Assembly (NCBI GenBank): GCA_036504075.1 | Contig: DASXVX010000067.1 | Span: 75,881 to 139,880, forward strand | Source: DASXVX01 sp036504075 | GTDB lineage: Bacteria > Bacillota > Sulfobacillia > Symbiobacteriales > Symbiobacteriaceae | DNA length: 64,000 nucleotides | Direction: 5' to 3' | In this document: piece after piece, positions 18,411-26,666 of the stretch | Position numbering within the stretch: position 1 is the first letter of the stretch | How the letters are laid out: the number at the start of each line of letters is the position of its first letter | Notes under the pieces: model-generated | Told to the model about the DNA's origin: nothing | The model's input: only the letters and a program-made list of their open reading frames with translations | Database searches by the model: none | Program-made: the position numbers and the translations under genes

Positions 18411-19301
18411 TTACGTAGATTGCCGGTTCACCGGAAAGGCCGCCCCCAGGAACGCCATCACCTTGGGTAAGGTGACCGGGGCGGTCTTGACCGCGTCATG
18501 ATTTGCGCCTTCCACCAGCAGCATCTCGACGTTGGGTCCGGCAACCTGCTGCAGGCGGTGAAAATGCGCCACGGGCACCACCTCGTCGGCCGTGCCGTGC
18601 ATCACCAGCACCGGGCAAGCTACCTCGGCGATCCGCCGCTCCGGTGCGAAGGAGTCGAACGGCCGCCCGATGATCGCCTGCACATGGGCACCGATGCGGT
18701 GGAGAATGAGGTCGCCGTCGATGCCGTCGGCCTTCAGGATGTCGACCGAGGCCTGTACCGGATGCGTCGGCGGCGCCAACGAGACCACAGCCTCCACCGG
18801 TGCGCCGTCAGCAGCGGCGATAATGGCAGCGGCGGCGCCCATGGAGTGGCCGACCACCGCCACGTGAGCCGCCCGGCTGCGGGCATAGCGCACCGCCGCC
18901 GTCAGGTCCGCGGCGAACTGGGCCTGGGAGATGAACGGCGACGGGTCGCTGTCGCCGTGGCCCCGGGCGTTGTAAATCAGCACCTGGTAGCCCGCCTGCA
19001 GCAGCGGGTCCACGAACATGGACATCCGCAGGCAGTGGCTTGTCCACCCGTGGGCCAGCACCACCGCATGGCTCGTCCCACCACCGTCGGGGCTCAGGTC
19101 GGTGCCGGTCGGGACGACCCACCAGCCCCGGCACAAGCCCTCGCCTCCGCCGGGGAACTCAATCCGCTCGCTCCGGCCGGACGTGGTGAGCGTGCCCCGC
19201 ATGGGCTGCACCGGCGGCCTCAGGAAGAACTCCGCCAGCCGTCGGGGGGCGGTCACGCTCAACGCCATCAGGCCGGCCTTCTGCAACGGTCGCATTGCCA
19301 T
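18411..19301 (-). CDS. Alpha/beta hydrolase (esterase/lysophospholipase-like)
   Basis: A 296-residue protein with an alpha/beta-hydrolase fold: oxyanion region VVLAHGWTSH, nucleophile elbow GHSMGA (about residue 163), acidic residue in HGTADEVVP and C-terminal histidine in EGANHDAV. The N-terminal 60 residues may carry a weak hydrophobic segment. It lies 3 bases after murC in the same direction and before ridA, suggesting one transcript, but no link in function is evident. Substrate unknown. Confidence 0.85.
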   Translation of the reverse strand: MAMRPLQKAGLMALSVTAPRRLAEFFLRPPVQPMRGTLTTSGRSERIEFPGGGEGLCRGWWVVPTGTDLSPDGGGTSHAVVLAHGWTSHCLRMSMFVDPLLQAGYQVLIYNARGHGDSDPSPFISQAQFAADLTAAVRYARSRAAHVAVVGHSMGAAAAIIAAADGAPVEAVVSLAPPTHPVQASVDILKADGIDGDLILHRIGAHVQAIIGRPFDSFAPERRIAEVACPVLVMHGTADEVVPVAHFHRLQQVAGPNVEMLLVEGANHDAVKTAPVTLPKVMAFLGAAFPVNRQST

Positions 19302-19304
19302 GCC

Positions 19305-20714
19305 TTACCCTCCCACGGCCTGCCGGGCTTTCAACTCGCCCGCCAGGTCCCGGGCCACGGTCCAGATGTCACCCGCACCCATGGTCAGCACCGTGTCACC
19401 CGGTTGCATGGCCGCCCGGAGCAGGTTCAGGATCTCCTGTTTGTCGGAGATGACCTGCGGCCGCCGGCCGGTGTTGGCCGCGATTCTTTCGGCCAGCGCC
19501 TCGGAGGTAACGCCGGGGATGGGCGTCTCCCCGGGCGGGCTGTAGATTTGGGTCAGCACCAGCACATCGGCGTCGCCGAAGGCAGTAGCGAATTCGTTCA
19601 TCAGCCAGTGCGTACGGGAGTAGCGCTGGGGCTGGAAGACCGCCACGACCCGGCCCCCGGTTCGTTCCCTGGCCGCGGAAAGAGTCGCCCGGATTTCCGT
19701 GGGGTGGTGGGCGTAGTCGTCCACGACCGTGATGCCCCCCGCCTCGGCCCAGACCTGGAACCGCCGCTTGGCGTTGCCGAAGTCGAGGAAAATCGCCCGC
19801 ATTTGCTCAAACGAAAGACCGGCGTAGCTCCCCACCGCCAGGGCGGCCAGGGAGTTAAGCGCGTAATGACGGCCCGGGTAGGGCAGCTTCACTTCGCCCA
19901 GCAGCCTGCCGTCGAGGTAGCAGTCGTAAGCGATGCCTTTTTCCCACGGGTGGATGTTATGCGCCTGCCACCGCGCCTCCGGATCCGTGCCATAAAAGAT
20001 GACCCGAGGGGCGCCGGCCTGGCCTGCCAGTTCCCGGCCCAGCACCTTCAGCGTCGGGTCGTCCAGACAGAGTATAGCGAGGCCGTCCGGCCGCACCTGA
20101 CTCAAGAACTGCCGGAAGCCCGCCACGATGTTTTCGAACCTGCCATCCCAGTACTCCAGGTGCTCGGCCTCCACGTTGGTTACCACGGCCACGGTGGGGA
20201 AGTAGCGCAGGAACGAGCGATCGGATTCGTCGGCCTCGCCCACCACGTGCGGCCCCTGGCCGGCCTTGCCGGTCCCGCCCAGCGCCTCGACCTCGCCGCC
20301 CACCAATACCGTGGGGTCCAGGCCGCCCCGCTCCAGGAGCAAGCCGACCATGGAGGTCGTGGTCGTCTTGCCGTGGGTGCCGGCGATGGCAATGCCGGCC
20401 TGCCGGTTAATGAACTCTGCCAGCAGTTCCGAGCGGTGAATGACCCGCAGGCCTTTTGCCCGGGCCGCCGCCAATTCGGGATTGTCCGCCGGAACCTGGG
20501 TGCTGTAGACGACCACATCGGCCCCGTGGATGTATTCCGGACGGTGCTCGCCAATATGAACGTCGGCGCCGGCCAGCCGCAGTTTTTCCGTACGGTCCGA
20601 AGCGGCCACGTCGGAGCCGGAGACCTGTACGCCGGCTTTTAGCAATACCATGGCCAGCCCGCTCATACCATAACCGCCGATTGCGATGAAGTGGACCTTC
20701 TGGGTCTTGAGCAC
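19305..20714 (-). CDS. murC: UDP-N-acetylmuramate-L-alanine ligase MurC
   Basis: A 469-residue ATP-dependent ligase adding the first amino acid of the peptidoglycan stem peptide. N-terminal Rossmann motif HFIAIGGYGMSGLA binds the UDP-sugar; the ATP P-loop is GTHGKTTTTSM at about residue 114; EADESDRSFL and DDYAHHPTEIRATL are the Mur-ligase metal- and substrate-binding motifs. Full length for the family. It heads a murC-hydrolase-ridA set; the gap to the PAP2 gene (20715-20786) has no obvious terminator. Confidence 0.96.
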   Translation of the reverse strand: MLKTQKVHFIAIGGYGMSGLAMVLLKAGVQVSGSDVAASDRTEKLRLAGADVHIGEHRPEYIHGADVVVYSTQVPADNPELAAARAKGLRVIHRSELLAEFINRQAGIAIAGTHGKTTTTSMVGLLLERGGLDPTVLVGGEVEALGGTGKAGQGPHVVGEADESDRSFLRYFPTVAVVTNVEAEHLEYWDGRFENIVAGFRQFLSQVRPDGLAILCLDDPTLKVLGRELAGQAGAPRVIFYGTDPEARWQAHNIHPWEKGIAYDCYLDGRLLGEVKLPYPGRHYALNSLAALAVGSYAGLSFEQMRAIFLDFGNAKRRFQVWAEAGGITVVDDYAHHPTEIRATLSAARERTGGRVVAVFQPQRYSRTHWLMNEFATAFGDADVLVLTQIYSPPGETPIPGVTSEALAERIAANTGRRPQVISDKQEILNLLRAAMQPGDTVLTMGAGDIWTVARDLAGELKARQAVGG

Positions 20715-20786
20715 CTTGGTTCCTCCTCGAAGAAAACTACGCCACTAGTATAGACCTGGCATTTTCTAGCTAAACAAAAACCCGCG

Positions 20787-21683
20787 CTACCGGGCGATGG
20801 ACCGGCCCGCCGGCGGCGCCGCCAGAAACCGGTGGAACACCCAGGGTGCGCCCAGGGTGGCCATCAGGGTGACGAAGACGTAGCGGATGAAAATCCAGAC
20901 TGGTTGTTCCGGCATGAAGAGCTTGAAACCCTCCTTGACGGCAAAGACAGCGACGATCCCGATGAGCACCTTGACCGCGTGCGTCAGAAGCGTCCCCCGC
21001 CGGGGGTCAAACCCCACGAACTCCTCCTCCAGCACGGAGCCGACCCAGAACCCCAGGTAAGCGCCGCCCATGACCCAGACATCCTTGGGCACGGGGCTGG
21101 GGATGACGGCCAGCGCGATCGGCATCATCGCCAGGGGAATCAGCACGGCGCAGAGCAGCCGGGTGCTGACGCGCATCCGGTCGCCGGACCAGAAAGCCTG
21201 GGAAGCCTGGAACCCCCACAGCATCAGACCGCCGATGGCCCAGCCGCCCAGTACGTCCAGCGGCCAGTGCAAGCCCAGGTAAAGCCGGGAAAATCCAATG
21301 AGGATGATGATCGCCACCGCCAGGGTGGTGAACCAGCGCTTGTTGAACTGAATGGCCAGCGCGCCCCAGAACATGAGCGGGTTCTGAGAATGGCCGCTGG
21401 GGAAAGCCGGCCCGGTGCCGGTCTCCGGATGGAGCACCCGCACGGCGCCCGGCGAAGGCCGGCCGGTGTCAAAGTAGTACTTCAGCACGTTGTTGGACCA
21501 GTAGCCCACCAGGAAGAGCGAGACCATGTACCGGGTGAAGCGCTTGTCGTACAGCCAGAGCAACAGCGGCAGTACCAGAATATAAAACGTTTCATGGTGC
21601 AGTTGGGTAACGAGGTAGAAAAACAGATCGAAGAAAGCGTTATGAATGGCCTGGATCGCATGCAAAATATCAAGTCCGCTCAC
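20787..21683 (-). CDS. PAP2-family membrane phosphatase
   Basis: A 298-residue membrane protein with at least six helices. The three PAP2 phosphatase motifs are intact: KYYFDTGRP (KX6RP), PSGHS, and SRLYLGLHWPLD (SRX5HX3D), placing the active site on the outer membrane face. Such enzymes dephosphorylate phosphatidic acid, undecaprenyl diphosphate or lipid-linked sugars. The start is a GTG at 21683 behind GGAGGGGACCTGA, overlapping the end of the upstream acyltransferase gene by 14 bases, so the two are translationally coupled. This suggests a shared role in envelope lipid or glycan modification. Confidence 0.88.
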   Translation of the reverse strand: MSGLDILHAIQAIHNAFFDLFFYLVTQLHHETFYILVLPLLLWLYDKRFTRYMVSLFLVGYWSNNVLKYYFDTGRPSPGAVRVLHPETGTGPAFPSGHSQNPLMFWGALAIQFNKRWFTTLAVAIIILIGFSRLYLGLHWPLDVLGGWAIGGLMLWGFQASQAFWSGDRMRVSTRLLCAVLIPLAMMPIALAVIPSPVPKDVWVMGGAYLGFWVGSVLEEEFVGFDPRRGTLLTHAVKVLIGIVAVFAVKEGFKLFMPEQPVWIFIRYVFVTLMATLGAPWVFHRFLAAPPAGRSIAR

Positions 21684-22194
21684 TCAGGTCCCCTCCCGCT
21701 TCATCCACTGATTGTATGCGAATCACCCGGACCGGAACCCCACCGGCAAATACGCCGGGCGGCAGGTCGGTATTCACAAGGCTCATGGCGGAAACGACGG
21801 TCCCTGCGCCGACGGTGACGCCCGCCAATACGGTGGAGCACGCCCCAATCATGACGTTCTTGCCGATGACGACCGGACCGGTGTGGGCCGAGTCCACCAG
21901 GAACTCGTGGCAGAGGATGACGGAGTTATAACCGATGATGGCGTTGTCTTCAATCGTAATCAGTTGCGGGAAGAAAATGTCGAGGACGACGGCGAGCCCT
22001 ACGGAAACGTTTTTGCCGATCTTCGCGCCGGTCAGGCGGTAGAGAAAGACTTTCAGGTTCAGGCTGGGGGAGTATTTGGCCAGGTAGATGCAAATCGCGT
22101 TCCAGACGACCCGCAGGGGGTGTACGTACTTGGGCCAGTACTGGAGGGAGTTCAGCGGGCCGTGGTTAGGGAGATCGGTTAAGGTTCGCGTCAG
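21670..22194 (-). CDS. Hexapeptide-repeat acyltransferase (serine/maltose/galactoside acetyltransferase-like)
   Basis: About 174 residues with left-handed beta-helix repeats: IGKNVSVG, ITIEDNAIIGYNSVILCHEF, VVIGKNVMIGACSTVLAGVTVGAGTVVSAMSLV, ending with PPGVFAGGVPVRVIR, the typical nucleotide-sugar or antibiotic O-acetyltransferase pattern. No ATG, GTG or TTG lies at a sensible place. The ribosome site GAGGAGG is 8 bases before a CTG at 22194, which is the chosen start; the frame upstream runs into a dispersed repeat. It is coupled to the PAP2 phosphatase gene. Confidence 0.78.
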   Translation of the reverse strand: MTRTLTDLPNHGPLNSLQYWPKYVHPLRVVWNAICIYLAKYSPSLNLKVFLYRLTGAKIGKNVSVGLAVVLDIFFPQLITIEDNAIIGYNSVILCHEFLVDSAHTGPVVIGKNVMIGACSTVLAGVTVGAGTVVSAMSLVNTDLPPGVFAGGVPVRVIRIQSVDEAGGDLSERT

Positions 22195-22519
22195 GGTGGT
22201 CGCCTCCTCGCCTTTGGGGCAGACGTACGCCGGTCGGGGCACCCCACTCGTTGCCCCGGAGCCTGGGCAACGGGCGCTAGGCCTCTTGGCGGGTGCGCCA
22301 ATTCCGGAACCGCTGTTGGGGTATGCGCTTCTTGCTACGCACCGCCGGACTTGGCTAACGCGGGTATCGGCCAAGCGCCCGTAAGCCCAGTCTCCGAACG
22401 GCACTTCGGGGGTGCGCCCGCCCGGCTCGGTCTTCCGCTTGGTCTTCCGGCTTGCGCCCGGCGAACCGATCTTTCCTTCGCCTTGCGCGGGGAGGGTGGG
22501 GTTGGGGGGTGCGCCCGAC
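22195..22519. other. 325-bp intergenic stretch dominated by dispersed repeat copy B
   Basis: No gene supported. Most of it is the long repeat; the remainder holds the ribosome site of the acyltransferase gene and GC-rich DNA after tsaD. Confidence 0.6.
22220..22455 (-). repeat. Long dispersed repeat, copy B
   Basis: Inverted copy of 10018-10237. Near one end it has a short tandem duplication of CTTCCG(C/G)-TTGGT-type sequence absent from copy A. It lies between tsaD and the acyltransferase gene, directly before the latter's ribosome site. Confidence 0.9.
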
Positions 22520-23527
22520 TCAGAGCAGCCCCAACCCCGGCACGGCGTTCAGGTCCAGCTCGCTGCGGACGCCGGCGGTCCAGAGGTAGTGGCCGGCGGC
22601 GGCGATCATGGCGGCGTTGTCCGTGCAGAGAATGGGCGGCGGGTAGCCGAGCTTGATGCCCTGCGGCTCCAGCTTCTCCCGCATCGCCCGCCGCAGGGCG
22701 CCGTTGGCGGCGACTCCGCCGGCGAGTATGACCTGCCGGACGTCCTTGGCTCTTGCGGCCCGCAGCGTCTTTTCGGCCAGCGTGGACGTGACCGTCTTCT
22801 GGAAGCCGGCTGCCAGGTCGGCTCTTTGCTGGTCATCCAGCGGGCCCTTGCGCTGCACGTACTGCAGCACGGCCGTCTTCAGGCCGCTGAAGCTAAAGTC
22901 GTATATGCCCTCGGTGTGCGCCTTCGGCAGCGTCACGGCGTCCGGGTCGCCCTGCTCGGCCAGGCGTTCCACCTGCGGGCCGCCCGGGTAGCCGAGGCCG
23001 ACCGACCGGGCCACCTTGTCGAAGGCCTCGCCGGCGGCGTCGTCGCGGGTGCGGCCGAGAATCTCCATCTGGCCGTGGCCCGTCATGTAGATCAGATCTG
23101 TATGGCCGCCGCTCACCACCAGGCAAATCAGCGGGAACTCCGGGGCGTCTTCCGACAGGAAGTTGGCGCTGATGTGGCCCTGCAGGTGGTTGACGCCGAT
23201 CAACGGCTTGTCCAGCGCCCAGGCCAGCGCTTTGGCGGCGCTCAGACCAACCAGAAGCGTGCCGACCAGGCCCGGGCCGTGGGTGACCGCGACGGCGTCC
23301 AGTTCCGGCATGGTAACGCCCGCCTGCTCCAGCGCTTCCCGGATGGTGGGCAGAATCGATTCGAGGTGTTTGCGCGAGGCGATCTCCGGGACGACCCCGC
23401 CGTATTTTTTATGCAGGTCGATCTGGCTGGCAATTACGTTGCTCAAGACTTTGCGACCGCCGGCGACCACGGCTGCCGCCGTTTCGTCGCACGAGGATTC
23501 GATGCCTAAGATCAGCGACTCCTTCAA
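22520..23527 (-). CDS. tsaD: tRNA N6-adenosine threonylcarbamoyltransferase TsaD
   Basis: A 335-residue ASKHA-fold enzyme transferring threonylcarbamoyl to A37 of ANN-decoding tRNAs. The N-terminus LGIESSCDETAAAVV and the metal-binding NHLQGHISAN (HX3H) are diagnostic, as is the GGHTDLIYM segment and the C-terminal CTDNAAMIAAAG. Works with TsaB and TsaE, encoded at 27.1-28.3 kb in the same direction, but here separated from them by rnhA, a DUF1697 gene and an AbiE pair. Confidence 0.96.
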   Translation of the reverse strand: MKESLILGIESSCDETAAAVVAGGRKVLSNVIASQIDLHKKYGGVVPEIASRKHLESILPTIREALEQAGVTMPELDAVAVTHGPGLVGTLLVGLSAAKALAWALDKPLIGVNHLQGHISANFLSEDAPEFPLICLVVSGGHTDLIYMTGHGQMEILGRTRDDAAGEAFDKVARSVGLGYPGGPQVERLAEQGDPDAVTLPKAHTEGIYDFSFSGLKTAVLQYVQRKGPLDDQQRADLAAGFQKTVTSTLAEKTLRAARAKDVRQVILAGGVAANGALRRAMREKLEPQGIKLGYPPPILCTDNAAMIAAAGHYLWTAGVRSELDLNAVPGLGLL

Positions 23528-23552
23528 CGTTTCATCTCCCCTGTTGCTGCCC

Positions 23553-24023
23553 CTACCCGTTCCGGCCCGCCGTGATGGCCTGCCTGGCCAGTTCGTCGCA
23601 GCGGTTGTTGTAGGGGTTGTCGGCGTGGCCTTTGACTTTCAGCCACTCCATCTGGTGCAGCGCCTGGGCCTGCAGCAGTTCCCGCCAGAGGTCCTGGTTT
23701 TCGACCGGGTCCTTCTTCGCGTTGCGCCAGCCGTTCCGCTGCCAGTTGTTCAGCCAGCCCTGCCGGAAGGCATTGATCACGTAGGCGCTGTCGCTGTATA
23801 GCTTCACCCGGCATGGGGTTTTCAGCGCCTGCAGGGCGGCAATGGCCGCCATGATCTCCATCCGGTTGTTGGTGGTCTGCGGCTCATAGCCCGACAATTC
23901 CTTCTTGTGTTCACCGTACATCAAAATGGCGCCCCAACCGCCGGGACCGGGGTTGCCGGAGCAGGCGCCATCGGTATACACCGTTACTTCACGCACATCC
24001 GTCAGGTGTACCACTCCCCTCAT
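23553..24023 (-). CDS. rnhA: Ribonuclease HI
   Basis: A 156-residue bacterial-type RNase H that cuts RNA in RNA-DNA hybrids. All catalytic acids are visible: D in YTDGACSGNPGPGGWGA, E in NNRMEIMAA, D in YSDSAYV and D in NNRCDELAR, with the histidine of KGHADN. The basic-protrusion helix is present. The start is taken as ATG at 24023 behind a weak GGGAAAG; a GTG at about residue 10 is possible. It lies 25 bases upstream of tsaD, probably one transcript. Confidence 0.94.
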   Translation of the reverse strand: MRGVVHLTDVREVTVYTDGACSGNPGPGGWGAILMYGEHKKELSGYEPQTTNNRMEIMAAIAALQALKTPCRVKLYSDSAYVINAFRQGWLNNWQRNGWRNAKKDPVENQDLWRELLQAQALHQMEWLKVKGHADNPYNNRCDELARQAITAGRNG

Positions 24024-24056
24024 CTTTCCCAGTATACCGCTTGTCCGGCAATGGAG

Positions 24057-24081
24057 AAACCTCCTGGGCACCAGGAGGTTT
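24057..24081 (-). terminator. Hairpin between the DUF1697 gene and rnhA
   Basis: Perfect 11-bp stem AAACCTCCTGG / CCAGGAGGTTT with loop GCA, ending the DUF1697 gene on the minus strand. The T-run is only the TTT within the stem, so strength is uncertain. Confidence 0.6.
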
Positions 24082-24104
24082 CGGCTTGATTCCCTGAGGG
24101 CGGA

Positions 24105-24659
24105 TCATAATGGCGCCGCCATCGCTTTTCCCATATCGGCCAGCGTGTTCATCGTCCGCCAGTTGCGGGTCGTCGCCGGGACTCCAAGCGCTCGCTCAAG
24201 CAAGTTGTTCGTAAGCTTGGATTTCACCACACTTTGGCGGTACAGCAGGTAAATTTCTCGGCCCACGATGCGGAATTCGTCGATCTCGCAGTTGCAGGCA
24301 AGCAGCCGGTCGATCCCTTCCTGACACGGTGCCTCGGCCAGCAGGGAAACGTACAGGCTCTCTCCTGCCGGCAATTCGTCCGCCAAGAACGGGCAGCTCG
24401 CAGTAATTCGCTCCAGTTCCACGGCCGTTCGCAAGACCACGGTGACCGAAAAGCCGAACCCCGCTGTGATCTCGTGCTCGATTCGACGGCGCAGCGGCTC
24501 CGACTCCGCTTCCGATTCGAACAGGACATTGCCGCTTTGAATATACGTTTGCACCCGGCCGAATCCCATCGCTTCGAAGATACGTTTTAATTCAATCATT
24601 TTGATTACCTTGTGCCCGCCTACGTTGATGCCGCGCAGCAGGGCGATGTAAATGGTCAT
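24105..24659 (-). CDS. DUF1697 family protein
   Basis: A 184-residue protein whose N-terminus MTIYIALLRGINVGGHKVIKM and following QTYIQSGNVLFES are the hallmark of DUF1697, a small family without known function found widely in bacteria. The C-terminal ERALGVPATTRNWRT is also typical. No signal peptide or membrane segment. Start at the ATG at 24659 behind GAGGG; an upstream open frame of about 57 codons is unlike the family. Codon use is less GC-rich than that of neighbours, as for the adjacent AbiE pair, so it may belong to the same insertion. Confidence 0.88.
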   Translation of the reverse strand: MTIYIALLRGINVGGHKVIKMIELKRIFEAMGFGRVQTYIQSGNVLFESEAESEPLRRRIEHEITAGFGFSVTVVLRTAVELERITASCPFLADELPAGESLYVSLLAEAPCQEGIDRLLACNCEIDEFRIVGREIYLLYRQSVVKSKLTNNLLERALGVPATTRNWRTMNTLADMGKAMAAPL

Positions 24660-24949
24660 CCTGGAACCCTCGCTTCCGTTTTGCATATTGCTGAAACCGC
24701 CTTCCTCCGCAAGCATGAACTCGTGGACGAGACCCCGCTGGAAATGGTCCTCGGCAAGCGTATTTTCCGCGGATGAAAGTTGACCAAATCCCCAAAGAAT
24801 ATTGTTCCTATCTCTGGAATCACAGGCCAAATACTTGTATAATCGTGATAGAAGGCTCCCACATTCGAGCGTAGACCTAAAGTTAAACTGTAGGTTTACG
24901 TGACTTCGTTTTGCAGAGTCGAACCAGGAGATACTGGAGGTGACAAGTC
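24660..24949. promoter_or_regulatory. Divergent control region of the DUF1697 and AbiE genes
   Basis: AT-richer 290-bp gap. On the plus strand a perfect TATAAT lies at 24838-24843 with only a weak -35 (TGGAAT, 17-base spacer). Close to the antitoxin gene the sequence GTTAAACTGTAGGTTTAC (24882-24899) is an imperfect inverted repeat; AbiEi antitoxins repress their own promoters by binding inverted repeats, so this is a candidate operator. Confidence 0.4.
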
Positions 24950-25609
24950 ATGGGGCTTACAGTCCATCCGGGGGTAGAGGCTGTAATGAAACGTTCACGC
25001 CGGGATTCCGCCCGACAGCTGATGGAAGTAGCCGAAGCACAGCAAGGTTTCTTCACGGCTCTCCAGGCTAAAGCGGCTGGGTTTAGTGAGCAGGCTCAGG
25101 CGTACCATGTCAAGATGGGAAACTGGATGCGAGAGCACAGGGGAATCTTCAGGCTAACCTTCTACCCGATGGTAGACCGTCCCGAACTGATGGTGTGGTA
25201 TCTGTGGTCCCATGACCGTGACGGCAGACCGGAAGGCGTGTATTCCCATGAGACGGCTCTGGGCATTCATGGTCTCTCAGATCTCCTGCCGTCAAAGCTT
25301 CATATCACGGTGCCGCCGACTTTCGGAAGAGTCAATATCCCGGAAGATCTGGTCCTACATCGTGGTGAGGTCGGTCCTGACGATGTTGAGTTCGCATACG
25401 GTGTGCCGGTCACGCTACCAGTCAGGACGCTTCTGGATCTTCTGAAGGCTGATACAGTGGCATGGGACCTACTGCGTCAAGCACTTAGACAGGCTCTCAA
25501 AGAAGGGCGTATCACCAAAGCAGACCTCCAACGAGCGGGTGAGAATCTCGACAACCCAGAAGTGCTTCGACAGCTTTACCACCTGGTTGTTGAGGTGAGT
25601 TCGTGGTAG
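24950..25609 (+). CDS. AbiEi-type antitoxin (type IV toxin-antitoxin system)
   Basis: A 219-residue antitoxin. The N-terminal ~75 residues form the winged-helix domain used for autorepression (QQGFFTALQAKAAGFSEQAQAYHVKMGNWM). The rest is the AbiEi C-terminal region, with YSHETALGIHGLSDLLPSKLHITVP and VEFAYGVPVTLPVRTLLDLL. ATG at 24950 behind TGGAGGTGA. The toxin start (GTG) overlaps the antitoxin stop by 7 bases. AbiEi neutralises the toxin without a stable complex. Opposite orientation to, and lower GC than, the surrounding tsa genes indicates acquisition. Confidence 0.85.
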   Translation: MGLTVHPGVEAVMKRSRRDSARQLMEVAEAQQGFFTALQAKAAGFSEQAQAYHVKMGNWMREHRGIFRLTFYPMVDRPELMVWYLWSHDRDGRPEGVYSHETALGIHGLSDLLPSKLHITVPPTFGRVNIPEDLVLHRGEVGPDDVEFAYGVPVTLPVRTLLDLLKADTVAWDLLRQALRQALKEGRITKADLQRAGENLDNPEVLRQLYHLVVEVSSW

Positions 25610-26484
25610 GCAAGTATCAAACGCCGGATCGGTTCAGAGCGGCACTGGAGCAGCGGCTACAGAACCCTGCCATTCGACAGGGAACGAACCTTCAACGGCT
25701 TCGGACGGCTGTGGCTTTCGAGCGTTTCCTGGCTCGGGTCTGTCACGAGGAGCAGGGTCAGTGGGCTCTAAAGGGCGGTTACGCCATGGAGCTTCAGATG
25801 AACGGCGCCCGAGCCACCAAGGACCTGGACCTAACTCTGTCTGGCAAGCGGTCGGACATGGACATCAGCGATCCGGGCATCATCAGGGAACTGCTCCAGA
25901 ACGCAATCGCTGAAAACCAGTTGGATTTCTTCGAGTTCCTGGTTGGGGAATCCATAGACGATCTTGATGGAGCGCCGTATGGCGGAGCCCGTTTCCCCGT
26001 CACAGCCCGACTGGCCGGCCGCATCTTTGCCCAGTTCCATGTGGACATAGGTGCAGGTGACCTGATTCTCGATCCGACTCAGCACACCCCCGGCAGGGGG
26101 TGGCTGGACTTTGCCGACATACCAGCCCCTGTGGTGCGTCTGATCAGCAAGGAGCAGCAGTTTGCTGAGAAGATCCACGCTTACTCGGTGCCCCATACCC
26201 AGCCCAATAGCCGGGTGAAGGACCTGGTCGACCTGTTCCTGCTGGTTGACTCGGGGGAACTGGAGGCAGAGCGAGTCAAGGAGACCGTGACCCGCACGTT
26301 CGGTAGACGTGCGACACACGCCGTCCCGGAACGCTTGGAAGAGCCTCCAGGTGACTGGAAGACCAAGTTTGGCGCATACATGCAGGAGTGCGGAAAGAAG
26401 TCTGCAATGGCCGAGGCCTATCAGCAAGTCGCTGCCTTCTACTTTGCGGCCATGGGGATCTCGCCCGCCTCGCAACACGCATAG
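25603..26484 (+). CDS. AbiEii-type nucleotidyltransferase toxin
   Basis: A 293-residue DNA-polymerase-beta-like nucleotidyltransferase. Motif I is WALKGGYAMELQMNG followed by the metal-binding pair in ATKDLDLTL (DXD); motif III/IV is AEKIHAY with RVKDLVDLFLLV further on. Family members stop growth by adding nucleotides to tRNA acceptor ends or similar targets and provide abortive phage defence. Starts at a GTG at 25603 inside the end of the antitoxin gene. Active-site residues look intact. Confidence 0.85.
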   Translation: MVGKYQTPDRFRAALEQRLQNPAIRQGTNLQRLRTAVAFERFLARVCHEEQGQWALKGGYAMELQMNGARATKDLDLTLSGKRSDMDISDPGIIRELLQNAIAENQLDFFEFLVGESIDDLDGAPYGGARFPVTARLAGRIFAQFHVDIGAGDLILDPTQHTPGRGWLDFADIPAPVVRLISKEQQFAEKIHAYSVPHTQPNSRVKDLVDLFLLVDSGELEAERVKETVTRTFGRRATHAVPERLEEPPGDWKTKFGAYMQECGKKSAMAEAYQQVAAFYFAAMGISPASQHA

Positions 26485-26494
26485 CTGAACGGAC

Positions 26495-26537
26495 CAAGGG
26501 CGCAGGTCCATTTTCGGACAAGCTGCCCTTGATTTTT
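26495..26537 (+). terminator. Terminator of the AbiE operon
   Basis: CAAGGGC pairs with GCCCTTG, with inner pairing GGTCC / GGAC, followed by ATTTTT. It begins 11 bases after the toxin stop. Confidence 0.7.
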
Positions 26538-26666
26538 GCCTTCTCGTAAGGAGCGAGTGGTCTTCAAGCCCCCACATCATGACTGGCCGCGCGGGAAAAC
26601 CAGCCACGCCGCTGGGGTATGCCACATCCCCGCGAATTGGCTGGTGCATTTCACTCAGACGGTCAA

